64,000 nt of DNA, taken from positions 17,090,720 through 17,154,719 of the forward strand of contig OX457032.1 in the NCBI GenBank assembly GCA_949752745.1, written 5' to 3'. Below the pieces are notes generated by a model. The model was not told where the DNA came from. It worked only from the letters and a program-made list of their open reading frames with translations, and did no database searches. The position numbers were made by a program, and so were the translations under genes. Origin of the DNA: Protula sp. h YS-2021. Lineage: Eukaryota; Annelida; Polychaeta; Sabellida; Serpulidae. Below are positions 12,101-24,100 of this stretch, piece after piece; the stretch's first letter is position 1, and each line of letters opens with the position of its first letter.

Positions 12101-15100
12101 TGTTTTAAAACAACGCACTAGACAAGCAAGGGTGCATAGGACATTTTACAAACGAGGGAGCATTAGAGCATACACGTGTTTACTGGCAAATTGAAAAACA
12201 AAACAAAAACAAAAATGTAATCAGAACTGCACGGATTGCAGCACAATTTTTAAATTTTCTGCTACAGTATTTCTTAAGCTCATCATTTACAAATATGATT
12301 GATACGTGTACTTGATGTTATGTATATGTTACAGGGAAACTGTGATTTCAGGGAAACTATAGTTTCCCTAGGGAAACTATACTTTCCCTGACCGAACCAG
12401 GGAAACTATAGTTTCCCTGAAATCACAGTTTCCCTGTAACATATACACGTGTTCAACCGTTAGGTAAAAAATAATTGAAGCTATTCTGTATCTTTTATTT
12501 AAAATAAATTACGTAGAAATATTATAGACAAGGGTTTTGCTTTTATTTTCAAACTGTGCTACGCAAAATATTTTATTGATACGTGCCAGGTTAAAAAGTT
12601 TGTTAAGCAAAGTGGCTTTAGACCTAAAAAAAAGTGAAAATTTGGGAAATCAAAACTTTGTGTTTGAAAATTCCCAAATTCGGGTGAATTAATATGTGGG
12701 ATTTCCCTGTAGAAACTTTTGTCTTTCCATAGTTTTTCATGGAAGTTTAGAGCAGTACGAAGCTTCTCTCATGGTAATCTCTGAGCATGTTTTAAGCTGT
12801 ACTCAAACGTTGTCAATGTGGTTTCCCCGAATTTAGCCGAGCGACAGCTAGCCGAGCAACATTTTTGCCGAGCGGCATTTGGCCGATCGGCATTGGCATC
12901 TACGACAGGTCTTTCGGATCAGTCTGCCAGCCATTGTGGTTTTATCAGTGTACTTACTGTTTTGCATTTGTATATATCAAAAAGCAAACATTAGTCACCA
13001 AAAACAGTTATCAGTTATAAGGTCGCGAAGGGGACTGCTGAAATTCTATTGGTTTTTATAATTATTCAGATTAAGACTAATAGCATGTTTTATGTATAAG
13101 TTGTATATATTAAATATATATGTATTTCTATAATTTATAAAATTCAATAACACATATCCTGAATTAGTTATATTCGAAGTCGGATTCACCTAACAGACAC
13201 CTGGTGTTATTACTAACTAAATTTGTTGAAAGGCTGCTATGTTTAAACATGAATGAGAAGGCCGAAAGCTGTCGACCAGCTAAATGTCAAGTAGCTGTAA
13301 TTTTCTGACATACATTTTTATTAGATAACGACCCATACTCGTGTTTGTGACGTCATGTTCTAAAAATGATGAAACAGACTTAAGTTCGAAAAGGTTTTGG
13401 AAATGATTCCGGAATACATATCAAAAGTTATTAGTTTTCTGTTACGCTTAAAATTTGTGTGGAAAAAAGTTAGGTTGCAGGGCATTTCTGCCTAACATAT
13501 AAACCCCTCAGATAGGGGCGCTGTGGGGCGCACTAATTTTTTGTATATACGCAGTTTAGATGTATTATCAAAAACAAAGGGGAACGATCGTTTCAGCAAA
13601 AAGCAGTGTCGACATCTTTTTTAAGACTGCATCAAGTGCTTGTCAAGGTTCTATGTCTCTTTCAGTTAAAGCCTATTAGTCTCTAAACTGTCCGTTTGAA
13701 CGGTGGTCTTTGGTACGCTGATCTTCGCATCAGAATAACTCTTCATTCAATTGGTGCTTCGTGTGTTCAAGCGATAAAACATGTGAAACAGAGTTCTAAC
13801 GTTAACCTATTGGGTGCTTTTGATTTTCTATGTAATGGCAGAATACCATTGCGTTCTCAAAGAGATGCTGCGGACGCCCGGAGATTGCACCCGGGGATAA
13901 TGAACCCTGATGCTATTTTTGATTCTGCTTCCCAGGAAAGAATACTTTGGTTGAGGTTGTTAGTACACATTTGATAATAAGCGTAAGCATTAGAAGGCAC
14001 AAAGGCACTGTTGTATGCAACATATTTGGTGCGATGCAATTAATCCGGCCCTCGAAAAAAGTTAAGTGAGTACCAAGGGTAAATTGGTTTGGCTCCGCAA
14101 CGGAAAGAAGTTGATGCGCAAACGCGGCATGGAAACAACGTTATTCCGACGTCGGATATTTGCCATTTCCCCGCGCTCCTTCTAACGACTTGTTTTTCAT
14201 CAATGAACTAACCCCACTCGGACAACTTGCACTTTCTTGTCCAAATAGATCCCCCCTGCCCACCCACTCCCCCCCTTCCCCCCATCCTGCATATCGATAA
14301 CAATTGTGTACTACAGTTATGATGACAGTAATTTAATTTGTTTGCAAGAAACAAACCATCCCAAGACGTGTTTTCGGGGCGACTTTGAAACAATGATACC
14401 ACAACATTGACACATCATTTCAGAGGGGAAGGGTGGGGTGGATACAGGTTTTGATCGTTGGAGGGGGAGGAGGGGTAAAAGTTAAAAAAAAAACACCCAA
14501 ATTAGCGAGCTTATCAGTCCAACACGAATTGTAACAGTCTATTTTTTTCGAATTTCGGGGGAGGGGGGGTGGGTGTGGGGGGTTTTGCAACTCCTGAACC
14601 CCCCCCCCCCCCTTGGATCAACCATTGCTTCGTGTCATGCAAACCCGTTGACAAGGCGGAATTTTTCTCGCCGACATCTTGGCTCCATCTATGATTGTTT
14701 ATTATTTCACCATCTTATTTTAATAGTTTCACTTGTTAAAATATTTATTTTGATTAAATTTCAACATAATCTAAATTAATAAAACAGATAAACGAAGCGG
14801 ACAAATTAGTGACTTGGAAACATACAAATTAAAGTCAAAACATGCATCCTCGTTAAAACATACAGAATGGTCATGACAAATATGCCACCGAATCGACAAC
14901 AAATGATCATTGAGAACCCACCAAATGCGGCGTACCAATCAGGCCATCACGCTGACGCATTGTATTTTCTCGCTCAAATTTCTCTTTTTTTTTTTTTTAT
15001 AACGATAACGTCCAAGTGTCAAAAATGCGAATACAAATTAAGCCATCGTGTCACGCATTACTGTTCTGCTTTTAACATTTTTAACGCTTCATAAGTTAAG

Positions 15101-18100
15101 GTTTCATAAATATTGTTTCATAAATATTGATTCAAAGAATTTTTTTCTCTATTTTCCAGTTATTTCTTCAGTGTACTGTTAAATGAAATGGGTAGGATGA
15201 GAATTTGTTCACTGGGTAGGAAAGGTTAGATATGGATGGTTAAATAACAAAAACCCTGGAAGAGCATCTAATATGCTTGTTAGCTTCAACGTCGGAAGTC
15301 AATATGAATCGTTGTTACATGGTTGTTTTTTTTTTTCAGTCATTCGATGCATTGTTGCATGGGATGCAGTTATTCAAAACGTTGTTGTGTGAGAAGCAGC
15401 CTCGTATACAGTGTTTTATCGTATTTATTCCCTTCCTGCGTATACATCTTAGTGCACTTTATTAACAAATTTAATTCATCAACTTACGACATTGTGTGTT
15501 ATTATAGTCAAATCACCCAGAGTATACTAGTATCATATACAGTCATATATGTATAATGTTGCCATATGCATGTGGTGTTACCATATGATTGTCATACCTT
15601 TGATGTTTCTAATAAAATGGGACACATTTGGACTTTTCAACTGCAAGCCAACAGTGGTAAGATATATTAGAAAGTACGAACATTTAAAAATATTATTTTA
15701 TGTTATGGTAGAAAGTACTAACATTTAAAAACTGTTGTTTTACGAGGCGTCCTCAGTAAAATCACTCGCCATCATTAAACCTACAAATCGGGTCATAATA
15801 TTTAAAGCAAGATCTATGCTTTCTTGAAGAAAATTCAGCTTTCTAGCTACTGTTGACAGTGATCGTTAATGAAAGTGTAATGGAGTTTTGAGATGTTTCT
15901 GATATTGCAGCACGAATGTCCCACTTAGGTATAGTCTACGCAGCCAGAACATATAACTTTTGAACATATAGCTCAAGTGCACATTTTATTTTAATTTATT
16001 TGCAGGTCGGAAAAACGTTATTTGGTCCCCTAGGCCTGTTTCAACCTAAAAATTTGTATTCTGTGTAATAGATAAATGCCACGTTAGCAGATGACAAAAA
16101 ATTTTCAAAAGATGAACTAACATTTTCATCACCAAATGTAAATAGAACCACTTACAGTTACACAAAAACCTTATAGGTCCAAAGCTCGTAACGGTCACTT
16201 TAGTACTCAGCCCACACGATGCTACATTTTCGATGACTTATCAAAAATTGGGGCAAATTTAGATCCTCAAGATTTTTCGATTTTCAAAACGCTTCTCCTC
16301 CTAGGCTTTTAGTTGGATCGCTTTAAGTCTGATGTATATGCCTCCTGAACTAATTGATATTAAGCTCTTATTTTGGGTATCTGCCAAAATTGGCGAAACA
16401 TTAAAAATATTACACTTTAATTTTGAACGTCTTTCATATCTCTTTTTTTCAAAAGCGCTGTACGTGATGGGTTGCGGGTGGTGGTAGTGGTGGTGATAAT
16501 GGAGTGATCAAACTGGAAATTTAGTTCATATAAATCCCGTTCTGCTGTAAAAAGAAGTTAAAATTTTTGACGCTATGAACCAAACTGGAAAGCTTAATGG
16601 ATTACATCACAACCAGTTGTCGGCTGCCATATAGGTTAAACATCTTTAGCCTAATAATTTATTTTATAGATAAACCATAAAAAGAAGTGGATTCGTGAAA
16701 TATAATACATCGAGCGTGGCGTAGCCACCCCAGATGTATTGTGTTTCACAAATCCACGACTTTGAATGGTTTATCGGACTTAAACCACCCTACTTCACTC
16801 CAATAGAGCGTGGAATATAATCACAACATAATGCACTGCACTTGGATCAGAAAAAAAGTTTTCAGTGATCATGATTTTAATTAATCGATTTAAAGTCCTT
16901 TGTTTTTCACAATGCAGCGTATGGCGGATGAGTAGTGACAAATATTCTCATTACAGAATACACTGTCTATCCAACATTTAAACTATTTGCTTCGTACAAG
17001 CGCTTCATTCAGTTCAATTATGTGACCAGTTTACAACCATGGATAGCGGGGACGAAATTTCTATAGCCCAAAATATTCTACCGGATCGTACTATTAATAC
17101 AACATTAGCGGGGAAGCTGTTATGAATCTTAGTTTTTTGTTTTCTGATCAGTCTGACGAGAAATTGCTTCAAAATACTCAAACTCTTGAAAAACAATTAG
17201 AAGAAAAATCGGATGAGTAACCGTTATTTTAATTAGGCGGTGTATAATACTGTGTATTAGTGAAAATTAATACACACCAGAAACAAAAGATTACACAATT
17301 CTGAGTGGTTTAATTAAATTTAAGCAAAAAGCGCTCGTGGTCTTCTAGTTAAGACAGGAGTGCTAGTACACCAGCCTGTAACTGTGTCAACCCCATCAGA
17401 TAGATGACACATTCCGAACAATTTTGTGGTTTTTGCATCTATAGAGAAAAACAGTGACGTCAGACATGCATGCGGGTGTCATAGTGCATGACTGACTCGA
17501 TTTTGCTGCGGGGAGGGGAGGGGGGGGTACCTCACACAATAAATATCGTAAAGGTTGCTTCCAAATGCAATTTAATGAAAGACATATCACAAAAATTCCA
17601 GAAAATCGAAAAGATCACTGAAACTTTTTTGGTAAAATGCAACTGGAAAAGCCGCTTAAACACAACAATTGTAACAGATTGCTTATATTTCTATTCAAAA
17701 GATCACTTTATACATTTTGGTCCATTCGAGAAGACGCTAATTGCTGGTGAAAGAGGGGGGAGGGTGTTTCCCTCCGTATACAATGTAACCACCCAACCAG
17801 ACAGCGGGAGTACCCTCTCCTATGACTGATGACGTCTTTGAATTGTTTTGTCCCATTAAAATATCAACAATGTATGTTTATCTGAAGGCTCATAAATCTC
17901 TGTCTGCACCCATTTAATGAAATATAAATGTTGAATAATAAAAAGAAATGCGTCATTGCAAAAACTGTATTCGTGAGGTGCATCTGAACGCCACTCAAAG
18001 CGGGCACCAATTCAAGCACTAACCGGTGCAGCAGTCTGTCTTACCTACTACCTCCCTCTCTCCCTCCCTCCCTCCCTCCCCTCTCCGCTCTTCCTGTACA

Positions 18101-19434
18101 GCCTGCTCCCCGATTGAGACAGACTATGTTACATCCCATAAGGATATTTTCAGCCAACCCCGAAATCTGTTGTATGTCGAAATTAAATTATTAACACTTG
18201 ACAAGCCTTTGGCTTGCAAGAGTTATATGAATTTGTGCGAGCAAAATTCGTCCTTTTTTTTTTTCTTCTTGACACTTTTTCCGATTTTTTGTGCCTTCTT
18301 CTCCTCTGACACTATGGGCCCTACGACCATGAAACTTGGGACTTATGAAGAGCTTGATCTGAACATGTGCATGTCACTTTTTATTTTCGTCTTTGATTTC
18401 GTTTTCTTTGTTAAAACGCCATGTGAAAAGAGTGCATTTTTTGCAAGTAAATGCGTAGCATTTAACCCACATCACACACAGTTGCACAGTGAGCTTTGTG
18501 CGAGCTCTCACTGCGTAAATAGCTAACACGGCGTATGCTAGATCAGTCAATAAAATCTTAAGTCAACAGAAACCAAACACTACTCGGCTTATAAGACATA
18601 TTCAAGCTGTGTTGTTTGCAATATATTATTCAAGAAATAACCCATTGAAGGAAGTATTTTTGCGTTTTAATTTTTGTCAAGTGTTTACCATTTCGCTAGC
18701 GAAGTGAGGTTCTAGTTATTACTCCATTTATTACTTTAATTAATCAAACTGAAAAAGACGAAAACACAGGTTTTCTCAGCGTCTTTGAGGGTGCATTGCT
18801 TAACTTTTGGATCTGTGGGCAAAGTCAATATTCACGTCTAAGGGGGTCCAAAACTTCTTTCAGTATTCAGTTAATCCCGGCAGACGATTAAAAAAAAAGC
18901 GTTGTTTTAAAAGTCATGGACACCTATGGCGACCTGTCTGTAGCGGAGTATTCCCTTGGGGGGGGGGGGGGGGTGGGGGTGGAGGGGGCACGATGGCAGT
19001 ATTTACACCCCCACTTCCGCCGTCGTCAATATATCGAAGCAACTATGGGGTGACTGACCTCTCAGCTTCTTCGTGACGTCACAGAACGATCGTGCCCTTT
19101 TCTAGTAATTATGATATAAAAACATTCTAAAAGATATCTTTCATAGAACTACCTTTTAACGTGAATAACGTGAATAAACAGGGACTTTTTAGTTACTGGA
19201 AAATAAGTAACATATCAAGGAAGCATGTCAAGGTAAAGGGTTGAGGGGGCGGGGGGGGGGTTGTAAAGCACTAACGCTTATAAAAACTCTTTTCTTTAAA
19301 ACGTTATTATGTTGTAATAACAGGTTGTAATGGTGTGTAACAGTGTGTATTAGTACATGTTTTGGACCTCTTCTGATTGGTCTTGAACAGATTTTGCATG
19401 CTTCAATGCCAGGATGGATGCACGCCCACAACAA

Positions 19435-19475
<41 letters not shown>

Positions 19476-21048
19476 GCAACAAATTCAAAATAAAATAAAA
19501 TAAAAACCAATTAACGAGCTAACATCAATGAGTATGAAGCTTTAAGAAGATTCAATGATTTTTTTTCACTTAAAATGCAAACTAGAACCTTAATTAACTG
19601 TTCGACTTCAAGAGGAAGCATCCCCGTCGCCCCTGCTAAAAATAACAATAAAAATAAAAAAAATAAGAAGAAAAAGAAGAAAAGAAAATATAATCGTTAT
19701 AAAAGATTTGAGAAAATGAATCAAATACTCAGGATGTGCATTTCCACAATGCAAAGTTTCTGTGTTTCTCCGTGTCAATTCTGAGGTGTATCTATGGGAA
19801 CCGAACCCTTCGCTAATTTTATAATCAATGCCCCACGGCCACATATTTTGCGGGCGGGAGGATGGGGGTTGCCTTTTGCAACTGCTTACGACTTGAGCTA
19901 TAGCATGTAAAGATGCATCTCCGAAAATAAAGATTAAACTCTTGAACGCCATTTAAGATAACTTCACGGTTGGTAACCACATTAAATTTCATTATCACGA
20001 CAACGGCAATCATCATTCAAAGTAACACAAGTAACACAAGTAGCTCAATTAAAGCTACCCATGAACCTATCCATATGTTGCTCGGAAATTAAGCCAAACA
20101 GCACTTACATTTAACCATATTTTGTTTTCGAATCATTGCCCTTTTTGGCAAATTTCCGTGGCTAAATGAGCAGATATTCTATGTTTATTCAAGGAAATGT
20201 TGTCCGGAAATGCTGTCCAACAAAGGGAGCCATGTGAAAAAGACGGGAAAAAACACCATTCAGAGCATAATTTCAAGGTTATAGCAACCACAGTAACAAA
20301 CTATATTCTGAGAACAATGTTCTGACATCTATAATTGTGCTCGAAATTACGAAAAGTAAACAAGATAATAGCCCTTTTTGAAACCACCCTTAAATGGTTA
20401 CTTTGATACATCTATACGAACCACGAGTTTAGGTTGAAAAGCATTCGTATTCTCCTTATGTAAACCCTGGATGTTTTTCACTCTAAAAGCAAGCGCATTA
20501 TGATACATTTTTTTTCAATCTTTTGATATGAAGACTTATTAGAAGACTACTTCTATCTTATCGTAAATGGATAATATTTATGTTGCGGCGTATATATTCT
20601 GGTCTTACAAAACAATTAATGCAAAGAAACGTAATGTATTTCACAAAAAATACAAGGTAGAAAACAGACTGGCAAAAGATTTTGAATGTGGTGGCACCCA
20701 AGATATTGCAACAAGCTCGCAGTGCTGTGCATCTTAACCATCATCCCAAACGGCTGACCAGATACTGTTTGGATTATGGATAAATATAGCACCGAAATCA
20801 TTTTGCTAATGGGGACAGAGTAGATGGAGGGGGTACTCACGTATCAAGTTTGACAAATACCCCCCTTTTTAACCAAATGCTGACATCTTTCCTAATTTAA
20901 GTTAAACATTTACTACATTTTATTGTCAAGGTACAAAAACAGGATATCTTTAGAATATCTTCTTCTTTAGTATATCTTCACCCTTTAGGATATCTGCTTC
21001 TATTGGGATATCTTCACCCCAGGGAAATATCCTTGCATATCTTCACCC

Positions 21049-21127
<79 letters not shown>

Positions 21128-24100
21128 TTTTGCCTTTTTGTCTCAGACCATTTTCACGCATCACTAATGGCGACAGCTGGGTAGTACCCGTCCAGTCATA
21201 TGGGAAAAGATGGTGTTTGGGCAATCGAGAAATGAAATAATTGCAACTTGACTCTGTACTGTCTACTTATATTTTTGTACAGTCCCCATACGCCCAGAGA
21301 GGCGAAGATATCTGGGAGTGAAGATGCCCTGCCACACCAGCCCCACCCCCGCGATTTGTCTCACCTGTACCTATTTTTTTAATAACTGCGGCATTAACAT
21401 TCTATTTCGAAACACAGCAATGCAACACGGATATTGAAAATCTGTTTAAAAATAAAAAAATAAAAAAAAATAAATAACGGCAAATAAAAATACAAGAGAG
21501 TTAAAAACATTGAACTTTCCGTCCTTATAAACATGATCAGATAAGGCTGTTATTTCAGGCACATCAATGTCAATTGTATCTGATACAGAGAACGCTTTGG
21601 GGGTGTCGGAAATCTTGTCCATGCAAATAGGGATTCAGCGCGGGGGGCGGGGAGGAGGGAGGGTGGTTGGGGCGGGGAGGAGGAAGAATGGCAGGGGCTG
21701 GGAGGAGGAAGGGTGGTAGGGTGAAGTGGTAGGGGGTTCGAGGCGGGGAGGAGGAAGGGTGGTAGGGGTGAAGTGGTAGGGGGTTGGGACGGGGAGGAGG
21801 GAGGGTGTTTGGGGGCGTGGAGAGAACGGTTGGTTGGAGGCAGGGAGGAGGAAGGGTGGTTGGGGCGGGAAAGAGGAAGGGTGGTTGGGGCGGGGAGAAG
21901 GGAGAGTGGTTGGGGCGGGGAGGAGGAAGAATGGTAGGGGCGGGGAGGAGGGAGGGTGGTTGGGGCGGGGAGGAGGAAGAGGTAGAGGTGGTGTAAGCTC
22001 AAACAGTAATTTATTTGCCCGGTTGGACATTGTCAATTCCAGGTGCTGCAATATCGAAATTAACCAGTAAATCGCAAATACTACAGATCATGAATCCTTC
22101 ATCAATAGCTATGAATATTTTACACAAGCAACAAGCCCAACGGATAGTGGGCAGGTCAGATATGTGGTCACCTCGTTACTGCTCCTCTTTCTTTGAATTT
22201 ACTTGTCAGCAAAAATGACGTCACTAATGAGACCCTAAAAGCTACGTCGTTTTACGGCATAAGATGACCTACATGTGATATACTATGAGCCATGGTGGTA
22301 AATAAATCTATTTTAAATATGATATCGATAGCCACGTCCTAATGACGGCGCACGAAACAAGCCCAGAGTTGACAATAATATTGTGACTACAATAGAATAT
22401 CTATTATGATCACAAACTTTCCTGTCGGTTTCTTAGGATCGTAAATAGCAACATCACAGCACTTCGGACATCTAAAATGAAACTTCACAAAAACACAACT
22501 AAGAGAAAAATGCAAAGCTGGGAAAGTAATCGTTTAAGCGCCTTATTTTTTTTTGTTTAGGTATTTTGTTTATTTCTTGCCTAACTTTGACCACATTTCA
22601 CATTGGAAGCACATACTTTAAGACAAAAATACATATCTTGATTAATGATTCAGTCAGTAATTAAAAGCAAGCAGTTTGTATGATTTGATTGGGCTTGCTC
22701 CTTGTTCCATTTTTAAGTTCGAATACCAGCTTTTTTTTAACAAGTATGTGTTTTTCTTTGATATCTGAACTGGTCTTGTATGTAAGTTTATTCTGTAAGG
22801 AATTGGTCATGATGTCTTGTTTTATCGCCAGATTAACCCATATTCTTCAACGGGATCAATATGCTCAACGACTCAATTAGGCTGACCATACCAAACAAGA
22901 CCCCCCCCCCCCCCCCCCAATCCCTCCTCTATTTGAGTATCAAGCTGGTAGCATTTTGGAGCAATCTTGCCCATAAAAGGACGATATAAAGGGGCGATAT
23001 AGTTGCTTTAGTATGAGCCAAATGTTTGAAATGAATGGTTCTTTTTCTTTCACTGACAATATTTCATAGCTCCTTCCATAAACCCCCCCCCCCCCCACCC
23101 CCATTGTGATCCCTGGCTACAACACTCGTGCAATTCCACCACCTGGTTGAATATCTTCAAAATTTGTACTTAATTCATGCATGATCCCCACCCCCTAGGC
23201 TATATGCACTGTAATCGGGCTCTGTGAAATTCTTTTTTTTTTTCATCTGTGCAAAACGACCTAGCACATTGCGAGTTTGTTCAAGTAGACTACAATTTGT
23301 GCTGTCTATAACAGGTGAAATCATTCAATATCTCAGTTAATAGCCATTTTAGTAAATTAACATGTTTTTCAATTTCAGTTCAAAAACGAACCCTGTTATT
23401 GGAACAGTTATGTAACAGCTTTAAATGACTAATTTTTTACGCAATTTTCTGAGTGCTTTCAAATGACAAGGCTATCATTAAAGTTGCTTTATTCAAACTT
23501 CTCGAGGTTTCGAATTGGGATGTATTTTAATATAACAACACGTGTGTGGAGACACGTGTTATCGTTGTATTTGAAAATCGTCCCGGTGGTGTCGAAAGAA
23601 ACTGCACCCAGCAAATACAGTGCAATTTACGTAACGTAACGTAAAAAATGCCCTCCATAAAGTGATGTTTCGTGAAAAAGGGGAATTTTCTGAATACAGT
23701 GCCATTTACGTTACGTAATGTAAAAATGCCCTCCATATATTGACGTTTCGTGAGAAAGGGGAATTTTCTTAGATGGCTGTATGGCGACTTCTAGGGTGAA
23801 AATAAATTTCACCCTCCTTCCCATCATGGATGACCAAAAATAGGGTCTTTTGGTTTGGGGTGAGTCGCAATGCCCACCTGGACTAAAATGAAAAAAAAGA
23901 TAGAAAGTAAAGCATTCAGACCTGGCGTTTGATTGGTATCAATATTATTATACGGTTTACCAATTGTAGTATGAAGTATCTTTCTTTTCTCGCACTTTAC
24001 AAGATGAAGGCATGCAGGCTAAGTGCTATAAAATAGACAAGTCGGTCAAGGTGATATTTCTTATCTGAAAAATTATCTAATCATGAAGGATAGCGCGGGG

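Noticed and set aside
13696..13974. 92-codon plus-strand frame
   Set aside because: No family features and an overlapping open frame on the other strand; treated as chance.
18026..18526. 166-codon plus-strand frame
   Set aside because: It starts in a (CCCT)n tract and runs through a Helentron-like repeat that has stops in the same frame in other copies.
21550..22051. Two minus-strand Pro/Ser-rich frames of 138 and 150 codons
   Set aside because: They lie on a G-rich minisatellite and are open in several frames at once, as expected of the repeat.
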